Made by a program: the position numbers and the translations under genes. Source: Thermoflavifilum sp. (lineage in GTDB: Bacteria > Bacteroidota > Bacteroidia > Chitinophagales > Chitinophagaceae). From it: a stretch of 6,575 nucleotides of DNA. The DNA is taken from assembly GCA_019683625.1 (NCBI GenBank), contig JADGHY010000120.1, forward strand, positions 1 through 6,575, read 5' to 3'. Below the pieces are notes generated by a model. The model was not told where the DNA came from, searched no databases, and saw only the letters and a program-made list of their open reading frames with translations. This document shows, piece by piece, positions 1 to 5,953 of this stretch; position 1 is the first letter of the stretch, and each line of letters starts with the position of its first letter.

Positions 1-73
1 GTCCCAGATCGAAGATGAGCGCAAAGAGCAACACAATAGCAAACAGTAGATACGTGATCAGTGTTTTCGACAT
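1..73 (-). CDS. N-terminal fragment of a membrane protein, possibly TerC family
   Basis: Only the first 24 codons lie in the window, and the gene runs off the left edge. The fragment starts MSKTLITYLL and continues as one hydrophobic helix (about residues 5-20) ending in IFDLG. A first helix running into an (A/F)LDLG-like motif is typical of TerC/Alx family membrane proteins, which are linked to metal-ion (manganese, tellurite) handling, so that is my best guess. With so few residues, another inner-membrane protein cannot be excluded. The ATG at 71-73 is the first in frame, and a good TAnnTTTG promoter element sits 27 bases upstream of it, which supports this start. The gene follows gldG by 36 bp on the same strand. 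It could be read both from the gldFG transcript and from its own promoter. Confidence 0.45.
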   Translation of the reverse strand, partial: MSKTLITYLLFAIVLLFALIFDLG

Positions 74-99
74 GAGTATATGTTTAAATAGAAGAATTT

Positions 100-107
100 C
101 AAAGATA
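100..107 (-). promoter_or_regulatory. Bacteroidota-type -7 promoter element for the left-edge membrane gene
   Basis: On the minus strand this reads TATCTTTG, an exact match to the TAnnTTTG -7 consensus used by the primary sigma factor of Bacteroidota. It lies just after the gldG stop codon and 26 bases before the ATG at 73, which would give a leader of about 20 nt. No good TTG-type -33 box is visible at the usual spacing inside the gldG 3' end, so the promoter may be weak. Position and consensus are seen directly; activity is inferred. Confidence 0.45.
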
Positions 108-109
108 AA

Positions 110-1852
110 TCAGATGCGGCTGAAATAGGACTTTTTGCGGAAGAGCTGGAAAGCCAGCCCCAGCAATATTCCAAAAGCAATCGGAATAAGCAGATTGAGT
201 ATTTGCCAGAGATTTTTTTCCTGGTCAATTCGGGTGGTATTCATCAAGCGAAGGATAAAGGTTTTGTTGCGGCTTTGCATGATGCCGCTTGTATCGGTCA
301 GGTATTCCAGGCAATTGGAAAAAAACTGAGGATTGGCATATTGCACGTGGGTGTAAGGATTATTGCCCATGGGCAGCGGGCCTTCCTTAGCCGAGACATC
401 ATTCATGGCCATATCCCCATCGCTGACAACGATCATAGCCGTTTTCACGCTGCTGTCTGCAATGGGTTGGGGAAACACCCGATTCAGGCTATCGAGGGTT
501 TGTTGATCAAGTCGGTTCATAAACATCGAGCGGAACCTGCCTTCCAACAATACCGCAGCCGGAATAAAAGGATGCTGAAACAAGGCGGGATCGGGCTTGA
601 TGCGCACGTCATTCCACGATACTTTTACTGGTGAACCAATGATCCGGCTGTATGCCGATGAGGTGAGCAAAATGGTTTTCCGGATGCCAGGCGTGCCTAC
701 GGTATCTACACTATTGACAAAATGCCCCAACACCGGATTCATGTTTTTGACAATCGGACTGTTTTCTGTTGGGGTAAGCAAAGGGAAATACGGCCAGGGT
801 ACCAGCTGAATCTGGGGTTGATTGCCAGCATTGCCCACTACCAACGGAATCATATCACATTGCAAATCCTGTATCAGATCGGGATTGATGCGTACGCCGT
901 AGGTAAATAACAAATCTTCCAGGTGCAGATTTTTATCAAAAGCAATAAAACTATTTTTATCCCGGAGGCTGTCCATCGATGCATTCAGATCGTCAATGAA
1001 CCAAAGGATTTTTCCTCCATGCATGAGGTATTGATCAATCTTCAGTTTTTCTGATGCGCTAAAAGGCTTTTCAGGCTTGATGAATACGATAGCTTTAAAA
1101 TCCTGCGGGATATAGGGATAACGATCCAGCGGGATGGTATCAATCAGGTAATTTTTTGATAAAATGGTAAGTGCATCGTTTACCGCAGGATCGAGGGGCT
1201 CGCCATTGCCCAGCATATAGCCGATCAAGGGAGGATGCGTTTGTTGCACATGATAGATGGCATTGGCAAATTTGTATTCCAGCAAGGCTTCTGCATTGTT
1301 TAAAGAAGCCAGCGTATTATCGGATATTTTGCTTTCCAGCAAGTCAATGGCGCGTTCCTGACGGTTGTTTTTCACAATAGCTCCCGGAAAAATCAATTTT
1401 TCCGAATAGCCTTCGGCAGGGTTGAGTTGCACCTGCAGGTTGTAAGGCCTGATGCCCCGGGCAATAAGCGAATCGTATAGTTTTGACCGCACAGAATCGG
1501 GAAAAGCAGCCGGGTCAATAAAATGATATTGGATGAGAGGGCCTGCATAGTTGCGGAAATTGTTTAGCAGATCCCGAATGCTTTCTGCCAAATGGCGGAA
1601 GCCGGCGGGTAATTTTCCACCCAAATAAATTTGAATCTGGATGGGTTGCCGGATATGCTTAAGCAGGCGTATGGTGGCGGGCGACAGCGTGAATCGTTTT
1701 TCAGCTGTGAAATCCCAACGGGTGTGCACATAAGCCGATGCCATATTCAGGCCAACAAGCACACATAACACGACCAAAGCCCTGCTGAGATATTTTTTCC
1801 AGATGGTTGACGATGGTGATTTTTGCATGGATCCGGCTTTTGAATCATCCAT
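110..1852 (-). CDS. gldG: GldG, gliding-motility ABC transporter auxiliary (substrate-binding-like) protein
   Basis: This 580-residue protein matches GldG, a partner of the permease GldF. In Flavobacterium johnsoniae GldA, GldF and GldG form an ABC transporter linked to gliding; the cargo is unknown. One N-terminal membrane helix (about 20-41) is followed by a large periplasmic region of the ABC_transp_aux type. Visible landmarks are FTLSPAT (54-60), a GxGEP-like turn in LGNGEP (214-219; GHGE is more usual), GGKILWFIDD (279-288), VVSDGDMAMND (475-485) and ANPQFFSNCLEYLTD (507-521). A C-terminal helix (about 550-570) ends in the basic tail FRKKSYFSRI. Length is normal for the family. The ATG at 1852 lies one base after the gldF stop (TAG-A-ATG), favouring translational coupling. 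A second in-frame ATG at 1828 (Met9) would give a slightly shorter protein and cannot be excluded. No frameshift or truncation is seen. Confidence 0.92.
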   Translation of the reverse strand: MDDSKAGSMQKSPSSTIWKKYLSRALVVLCVLVGLNMASAYVHTRWDFTAEKRFTLSPATIRLLKHIRQPIQIQIYLGGKLPAGFRHLAESIRDLLNNFRNYAGPLIQYHFIDPAAFPDSVRSKLYDSLIARGIRPYNLQVQLNPAEGYSEKLIFPGAIVKNNRQERAIDLLESKISDNTLASLNNAEALLEYKFANAIYHVQQTHPPLIGYMLGNGEPLDPAVNDALTILSKNYLIDTIPLDRYPYIPQDFKAIVFIKPEKPFSASEKLKIDQYLMHGGKILWFIDDLNASMDSLRDKNSFIAFDKNLHLEDLLFTYGVRINPDLIQDLQCDMIPLVVGNAGNQPQIQLVPWPYFPLLTPTENSPIVKNMNPVLGHFVNSVDTVGTPGIRKTILLTSSAYSRIIGSPVKVSWNDVRIKPDPALFQHPFIPAAVLLEGRFRSMFMNRLDQQTLDSLNRVFPQPIADSSVKTAMIVVSDGDMAMNDVSAKEGPLPMGNNPYTHVQYANPQFFSNCLEYLTDTSGIMQSRNKTFILRLMNTTRIDQEKNLWQILNLLIPIAFGILLGLAFQLFRKKSYFSRI

Positions 1853-1853
1853 T

Positions 1854-2588
1854 CTATTGAATCAACCGATATTTCAGGTTTAATGCCGTGAGGTATAAAA
1901 AAAAGAAAATCACACTCAGGAAATATATCACATCACGAGTGTCCATCACCCCCCGGCTAATGGATTGGTAGTGAAACTGTATGCCTATCATCTGCACGTA
2001 ATAATCCAGCGTACCTTGCCAGGCTGGTAAACGGCTTAGGGCATCGAAGCCGAAATAGAATAAGAAACACACGAACACGGCCAGCAAAAAGGCAACGATA
2101 GTATTGGAAGTAAGGGAGGACGTCCACACACCTATTGCAGCAAAGCTGCAGCCGAGTAAGATTAAACCCATGTATGATCCGGCAATGCCTCCATTGTCCA
2201 GCGGGATACCGGGATCCGTGAAATGTCGGATGGTAATATAATACATTAAAGTAGGTATCAACGCGATGATCATCAATGCCACACAAGCCAAATATTTTCC
2301 CAATATGATCTGGGTATGGGTGAGCGGTTTCGTGAAGAGCAGCTCCATGGTGCCCCTGCCATATTCTTCGGCAAAGCTGCGCATAGTGAGGGCAGGAATG
2401 AAGAGCAGCAAAAACCAGGGTGCCAGCGCGAACAAAGTATCGAGTGTTGCATAGCCCGCATTGAACAAACTGGTATCGGGAAAGATCCATACAAACAATC
2501 CACATACCACCCAGAAGATGATCAGGGCTATGTAGCCAACAAGGTGGCTGAGGAACTGGCTCAGTTCTTTTTTGAAAATGGCCCGCAT
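1854..2588 (-). CDS. gldF: GldF, gliding-motility ABC transporter permease (ABC-2 type)
   Basis: GldF is the integral membrane subunit of the GldAFG ABC transporter. The 244-residue protein has about six hydrophobic helices (roughly 18-36, 53-69, 97-119, 137-158, 162-184 and 218-237). Between helices 2 and 3 it carries the ABC-2 permease hallmark SFAEEYGRGTMELLFTKPLT (71-90), a cytoplasmic loop resembling the E-E-x-x-G-T-x-E-L-L-x-T-x-P pattern. I chose the ATG at 2588 because the product then begins MRAIFKKELSQFL, the usual GldF N-terminus with a short amphipathic lead before helix 1. An ATG at 2606 would add six residues (MRRCCT) that do not look conserved. The stop is one base from the gldG start. 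The ATPase gene gldA is not adjacent, as is common in this phylum. Presence of gldFG does not prove gliding, because non-gliding relatives keep similar transporters. Confidence 0.92.
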   Translation of the reverse strand: MRAIFKKELSQFLSHLVGYIALIIFWVVCGLFVWIFPDTSLFNAGYATLDTLFALAPWFLLLFIPALTMRSFAEEYGRGTMELLFTKPLTHTQIILGKYLACVALMIIALIPTLMYYITIRHFTDPGIPLDNGGIAGSYMGLILLGCSFAAIGVWTSSLTSNTIVAFLLAVFVCFLFYFGFDALSRLPAWQGTLDYYVQMIGIQFHYQSISRGVMDTRDVIYFLSVIFFFLYLTALNLKYRLIQ

Positions 2589-2605
2589 GGTGCAACAACG
2601 GCGCA

Positions 2606-2634
2606 AGATAAGATTTATGCAAGTTTGCTTATCT
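2606..2634. repeat. Inverted repeat upstream of gldF
   Basis: AGATAAG at 2606-2612 is the exact reverse complement of CTTATCT at 2628-2634. Between them GCAA (2619-2622) pairs with TTGC (2625-2628), so a nested, bulged hairpin is also possible. The repeat lies 18 bases upstream of the chosen gldF start and overlaps the best -7-like sequence for gldF. It could be an operator or a leader hairpin. The repeat is seen directly; a function is inferred, and seven-base arms in AT-rich DNA can arise by chance. Confidence 0.35.
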
Positions 2635-2697
2635 GTTTTTTGTCATTTTCACAAATTCAAAACAGGAAAAAGATGCGGCAGCAATAGGTTTACACTG

Positions 2698-2705
2698 TAT
2701 TTTTG
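2698..2705 (+). promoter_or_regulatory. Bacteroidota-type -7 promoter element for the cytochrome c gene
   Basis: TATTTTTG matches the TAnnTTTG -7 consensus and lies 22 bases before the ATG at 2728, giving a leader of roughly 15-20 nt. No clear TTG-type -33 element is found about 19-21 bases further upstream. No Shine-Dalgarno is present before the ATG; the leader is A/T-rich instead, as is usual in this phylum. Confidence 0.45.
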
Positions 2706-2727
2706 CCCAAGATCAAAATAGCATATC

Positions 2728-3186
2728 ATGAAAAAAATGTTGTGGACTGGTACCACTGCGGTGTTGCTGGGCTTACTGGCAGCGTGCGGTGGCAACAGCA
2801 GCAATCAGTCAGCAGGCGCATCCGGTCCGGTAAGCAATGCCGCTTCAGCCACATCAACTCCGGCTTCCACGAGCAACACCACGGCTTCGGCCGAGAGTGC
2901 CGTGGAAAAAGGGCAGGAGCTGTTTCAAGCCAATTGTTCGGCCTGCCATCGTATTCATGAAAAGCTTATTGGCCCGCCACTTGCCGGGGTCACTAAAATC
3001 CGCAGCAAAGAATGGCTATACAACTGGATTCGCAATTCCCAGGCCGTCATCAACAGTGGCGACACGGCAGCCATTAACCTGTACAAGGAATACAACCAGG
3101 TGCAAATGACACCTTTTCCCCAGTTGTCCAATGAGGATATTGACAATATCCTGGCGTACATTGACTCGCAATCGGGTCAGCAATAA
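2728..3186 (+). CDS. Lipoprotein c-type cytochrome, mono-heme class I
   Basis: The 152-residue precursor starts with a basic N-terminus and a short hydrophobic helix ending in the lipobox LAAC (17-20), so it should be cleaved by signal peptidase II and lipidated on Cys20. A low-complexity Ser/Thr/Ala/Asn linker (about 21-58) tethers a single cytochrome c domain (about 59-148). The heme site is CSACH (Cys70, Cys73, His74), preceded by GQELFQANC as usual. The likely distal ligand is Met127 in QMTPF, and the C-terminal helix is DIDNILAYI. The domain architecture suggests a membrane-anchored electron shuttle facing the periplasm, for example between a quinol oxidoreductase and a terminal oxidase. 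No partner gene is present, so the redox partner is unknown. It is the only plus-strand gene in the window. It has its own promoter and converges on the desulfurase gene with 4 bp between the stops. Confidence 0.9.
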   Translation: MKKMLWTGTTAVLLGLLAACGGNSSNQSAGASGPVSNAASATSTPASTSNTTASAESAVEKGQELFQANCSACHRIHEKLIGPPLAGVTKIRSKEWLYNWIRNSQAVINSGDTAAINLYKEYNQVQMTPFPQLSNEDIDNILAYIDSQSGQQ

Positions 3187-3190
3187 GCCT

Positions 3191-4369
3191 TCAGGATTGA
3201 TTGGCCATTTTCCCACGGAATCTTTGTATTGCCTGGGTTAAGATACGTACAGCTGTGTGCAAATCCTCGGTGGTGGTGAAGCGGCCGATGCTGATGCGCA
3301 GGCTGCTGAATGCTTCCTCATCACTCAGGCCCATGGCTTTGAGCACGTGGCTGGGCTTGCCGGTGGCGCTGCTGCAGGCAGAGCCTGCCGATAAGGCCAG
3401 CTGGGAAGCCAATGCCGGAATCAAGGTACGTGAAGGTATGCCCGGAACATACACATGCGACACATGAGGAAGCCTGGGCTCAGCAGCTGCATGAATGATA
3501 CATCCTGCCGATATGAGCGCTTGTTCTAAATCATCGCGCAGGGTTTGCAGCCGAAGATATTCAGTTTCCCGCCTTTGCAAGGCCAGCTCGGCAGCCTTGC
3601 CAAAACCTACAATAGCAGGCACATTCAGGGTGCCCGATCGCAATCCCTTCTCTTGACCGCCCCCATGGATCAAGGGCATAAGCTGCAGTTTATGTCCCCG
3701 GAATCGCTTGCGCACGTATAGCGCTCCGGCACCTTTCGGGCCATACATCTTGTGAGCGCTCAAGGCCATCAGGTCAATCCCTTGTTTTTCTACATCTATA
3801 GGTAAGATGCCAGCCACCTGTGTGGCGTCGGTAAGCAATGGGATGCCATGTTGATGGGCAATTGCTGCAATCTCCTTTATGGGATGCAAAACACCGGTTT
3901 CGTTGTTGGCATACATCACACAAATGAGGATAGTCTTATCGGTGATGGCTTTTCGGAGTTCATCCAAATCCAGTTTGCCATTCCGATCTACCGGCAGATA
4001 CGTTATTCTTGCATCCTGATACTGATGGAGAAATTGCAAGGTATCCAACACGGCATGATGCTCGGTAGTACAGGTAATCACATGATTGCCTTTTATCCGA
4101 TAGCCGGCAAATAAGCCCTGGAGCGCCAGATTCAATGCTTCTGTTGCTCCGCTGGTGAAAATGATTTCTTCGGGTGATGCACCAATGAGTCGGGCAACTT
4201 GCTCACGGGCAATTGCCACGGCTTCGGCAGCTTCCCAGCCATACACATGGCTGGCGGAGGAAGCATTGCCAAAATGATGAGAAAAAAAGGGATGCATAGC
4301 TTCCACCACAGCAGGATCGCAGGGGGTGGTAGCGCAATAATCCAGATAAATGGGCCTGGAGTTGGGCAT
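3191..4369 (-). CDS. Cysteine desulfurase, IscS/NifS-like class V aminotransferase
   Basis: This PLP enzyme takes sulfur from L-cysteine as a persulfide, yielding alanine, and passes it to Fe-S cluster assembly, tRNA thiolation or other acceptors. From Met at 4369 it has 392 residues, the normal length. Visible residues in this numbering: YLDYCATTP near the N-terminus (Cys where many homologues have Asn or Ala), TEHH with the PLP-stacking His104, NNETG (155-159), TDATQ with Asp181, the Schiff-base lysine Lys207 in SAHK, RSGT, and the catalytic Cys332 in SAGSACSS. The GRFTT segment near the C-terminus and the short active-site loop fit group I (IscS/NifS), not SufS. The frame stays open upstream to an ATG at 4468 that overlaps the tatD stop as ATGA, which would add 33 residues including four cysteines. 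I prefer 4369 because the family starts just before IYLDY. There are no isc or suf genes nearby, so the partner scaffold is unknown. Confidence 0.93.
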   Translation of the reverse strand: MPNSRPIYLDYCATTPCDPAVVEAMHPFFSHHFGNASSASHVYGWEAAEAVAIAREQVARLIGASPEEIIFTSGATEALNLALQGLFAGYRIKGNHVITCTTEHHAVLDTLQFLHQYQDARITYLPVDRNGKLDLDELRKAITDKTILICVMYANNETGVLHPIKEIAAIAHQHGIPLLTDATQVAGILPIDVEKQGIDLMALSAHKMYGPKGAGALYVRKRFRGHKLQLMPLIHGGGQEKGLRSGTLNVPAIVGFGKAAELALQRRETEYLRLQTLRDDLEQALISAGCIIHAAAEPRLPHVSHVYVPGIPSRTLIPALASQLALSAGSACSSATGKPSHVLKAMGLSDEEAFSSLRISIGRFTTTEDLHTAVRILTQAIQRFRGKMANQS

Positions 4370-4464
4370 ATCTTCAAGAATCAACAAAGGCTGATCACAG
4401 CAAAGTTCACATTTATTTCCGTGCAAATGCTGCCGGCCTTCTTGCCAAAGCTGTTCTGAACAAT

Positions 4465-4468
4465 TCAT
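4465..4468 (-). other. ATGA stop/start overlap at the end of tatD
   Basis: On the minus strand the tatD stop TGA overlaps an ATG in frame with the desulfurase. Such ATGA overlaps often mark translational coupling. If it is used, the desulfurase gains a 33-residue N-terminal extension. If not, a 95-base gap separates tatD from the desulfurase start at 4369. Confidence 0.5.
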
Positions 4469-5247
4469 CCCTTGGATAGTCCGGCAAAGATCCGTAAGGC
4501 ATTGGCTGTGGTGATGCGGGCAATTTCAGCATCATCCAACTGAAAAAGGGAAGCCAGCGTATGCGCAATATGGGGGATCCAGCAGCTCTCGTTTCTCTTG
4601 CCCCGGAAGGGCACGGGAGCCAGATAGGGGGCATCTGTTTCCAGTACCAGGTGCTGCAGAGGAATCTGGCTAATGACCTGGCGTAACGCATCGCTTTTTG
4701 CAAAGGTGATCACGCCACCTATGCCAAGTGCAAATCCCAGGTCTATGATTTGTTGGGCTTGTTCCTTTGTGCCGGTGAAACAATGAAATACGCCGAATAA
4801 TTGTCCTTTTTGGATTTTTTTGATTTCCTGAATGCAATCATCTATGGCCGAACGGCTATGAATGGATACAGGCAGATGGCATTCGCCGGCCCAATGCAGC
4901 TGGGTACGAAAAGCTTCCAGTTGTTGGGTGCGATAAGTAAGATCCCAATAATAATCCAGCCCGATTTCTCCCACGGCAATAAAATCTCTTTCATCCAATT
5001 GTTGTTGGATAACCTGCAATTGTGCGTTTACCTCATGATGCACTGAACAAGGATGCAATCCCATCATAGGCTTACAACAGTCGGCATAGGCTTGTTCACA
5101 CGTATATAACGCTTGCAGGCTGTTTTCATCAATATTGGGTAATAACATATATCGCACACCTGCCTGTTGAGCCCTTTGTATGACCTGATCACGATCAGCG
5201 TCAAAAGCATCGAGAAACAAATGGGTATGCGTATCAATCCATTCCAT
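4465..5247 (-). CDS. TatD-family metal-dependent hydrolase (probable DNase)
   Basis: TatD proteins are cytoplasmic TIM-barrel hydrolases with a two-metal site. Characterised members are 3'-5' DNases or RNases linked to DNA repair, though many are untested. Counted from Met at 5247 the 260-residue protein carries the full ligand set: HTH (His7, His9) at the N-terminus, Glu94 in GEIGLDYY, His130 in SIHSR, His155 in FHCFTG and Asp205 in ETDAPYLAP. Length is typical. I chose the ATG at 5247 because the product then begins MEWIDTHTHLF, as homologues do, and because the codon overlaps the stop of the upstream deacetylase (TGATG). A start at 5289 would add 14 residues lying inside that gene. It is followed by the cysteine desulfurase through an ATGA overlap or a 95-base gap. 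The substrate cannot be told from sequence. Confidence 0.93.
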   Translation of the reverse strand: MEWIDTHTHLFLDAFDADRDQVIQRAQQAGVRYMLLPNIDENSLQALYTCEQAYADCCKPMMGLHPCSVHHEVNAQLQVIQQQLDERDFIAVGEIGLDYYWDLTYRTQQLEAFRTQLHWAGECHLPVSIHSRSAIDDCIQEIKKIQKGQLFGVFHCFTGTKEQAQQIIDLGFALGIGGVITFAKSDALRQVISQIPLQHLVLETDAPYLAPVPFRGKRNESCWIPHIAHTLASLFQLDDAEIARITTANALRIFAGLSKG

Positions 5248-5249
5248 CA
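5245..5249 (-). other. TGATG stop/start overlap, deacetylase to tatD
   Basis: On the minus strand the deacetylase stop TGA (5249-5247) and the tatD ATG (5247-5245) share one base. This decides the tatD start and suggests coupled translation by terminating ribosomes, since no Shine-Dalgarno is apparent. Confidence 0.7.
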
Positions 5250-5888
5250 GGCATGTATTTTCTGATAAGGCAATGCTTTCATCTGCCATCCTTTTTTTTG
5301 AAAATAAGCTAACACACGCGGCAGCGCATATTCCAGGCGTGGACGTGCTTTTTCACTATCGTGAAACACAATAATAGAGCCGGGTCTTGCCTTAAATAAT
5401 ACTTTCTCTGCACATGCCTGTGGTGAAAGAGAAGTATCGAAATCTCCGCTCAACACGTCCCACATCACCACCTGCATATCGGGTAATTGTTGTTTGATCT
5501 TGTGGTAAAGCCAGGGAGTAATATGTCCGTAAGGCGGGCGAAATAAGTTGCTGTTGATATGCACGGCAGCCAGCATCACATTATCGACATATTTGCGGGA
5601 AGATATATGCCACCCGTCAACATGATCATAAGTATGATTACCTAAGCCATGTTGTTCGATAAAAATCTGTTGATATATGTCGGGAAATTGCACCACGCGA
5701 TGGCCGATGCAAAAGAAGGTAGCATGTGCCTGGTGATGCCTCAGTTGTTCCAGCACAAATGGCGTAATTTCCGGATGAGGTCCGTCGTCAAATGTGATGT
5801 ACACAGCCGGCTCTGCTTCCTGTATGCGCCAGCTAAATGCAGGAAACAGGGCTTTCATCCAGAAAGGTGTGCGCGTCCAATACAGCAT
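5247..5888 (-). CDS. Polysaccharide deacetylase, NodB-homology (carbohydrate esterase 4) family
   Basis: CE4 enzymes remove N- or O-acetyl groups from sugar polymers such as peptidoglycan, chitin or exopolysaccharide using a divalent metal. The 213-residue protein is little more than one NodB domain with all five motifs. These are TFDDGP (32-37; Asp34 catalytic base, Asp35 metal), HTYDH (85-89; metal histidines), RPPYG (117-121), a WDVLSGDFD segment (143-151) in place of the usual DWxxD region, and IIVFHD (172-177) with the catalytic His176. It therefore looks active. The N-terminus (MLYWTRTPFWMKALFPAF) has hydrophobic residues but no clear cleavable signal peptide or lipobox. The product may be cytoplasmic, peripheral or exported by an unknown route. 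The ATG at 5888 is the natural start, 65 bp after the SIMPL gene on the same strand. The true substrate is unknown. Confidence 0.9.
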   Translation of the reverse strand: MLYWTRTPFWMKALFPAFSWRIQEAEPAVYITFDDGPHPEITPFVLEQLRHHQAHATFFCIGHRVVQFPDIYQQIFIEQHGLGNHTYDHVDGWHISSRKYVDNVMLAAVHINSNLFRPPYGHITPWLYHKIKQQLPDMQVVMWDVLSGDFDTSLSPQACAEKVLFKARPGSIIVFHDSEKARPRLEYALPRVLAYFQKKGWQMKALPYQKIHA

Positions 5889-5915
5889 GTTTCTGGTAAG
5901 AATAAATGATCCTTA

Positions 5916-5929
5916 TTTGCTTAAGCAAA
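5916..5929. repeat. 14-bp perfect palindrome upstream of the deacetylase gene
   Basis: TTTGCTTAAGCAAA equals its own reverse complement. It sits in the 65-bp gap between the SIMPL gene stop and the deacetylase start, 28 bases upstream of that ATG. It could bind a dimeric regulator or form a 5-bp stem with a TTAA loop. There is no T-run after it on the minus strand, so it does not look like an intrinsic terminator. Function is inferred only. Confidence 0.4.
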
Positions 5930-5953
5930 AGCATATAAATGATTTCGATAACA

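Larger units (their letters stand above)
2589..2727. other. Divergent intergenic region between gldF and the cytochrome c gene
   Basis: This 139-bp AT-rich spacer must hold the start signals for two divergent genes. On the cytochrome side there is a good -7 element (2698-2705). On the gldF side the best candidate is an imperfect TATCTTG on the minus strand at about 2610-2604, overlapping an inverted repeat. No small ORF, tRNA or clear terminator is seen. Confidence 0.6.

Noticed and set aside
203..634. A 143-codon plus-strand open frame antisense to gldG
   Set aside because: It lies wholly within gldG, has no recognisable motif and no promoter-like element nearby. It is explained by gldG codon use.
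2589..2606. Upstream ATG for gldF at 2606
   Set aside because: The six added residues MRRCCT do not resemble GldF N-termini, whereas the start at 2588 gives the usual MxxIFKKEL beginning.
1957..2622. A 221-codon open frame on the minus strand inside gldF in another frame
   Set aside because: It is rich in His, Cys and Arg with no domain pattern, and gldF in the competing frame has a clear membrane topology and family motifs. It is a shadow frame.
4401..4408. Internal promoter for the desulfurase (GAACTTTG on the minus strand)
   Set aside because: The key T of the TA pair is missing and a TTTG upstream is at only about 15 bases spacing. It is too weak to list as a feature.
5248..5289. Upstream ATG for tatD at 5289
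   Set aside because: The added 14 residues lie inside the deacetylase gene, and the TGATG junction plus the family-typical MxWIDTHTH start support 5247.
5913..5930. Intrinsic terminator after the SIMPL gene
   Set aside because: The palindrome forms only a 5-bp AT-rich stem, and it is followed on the minus strand by TAAGG and not by a T-run.
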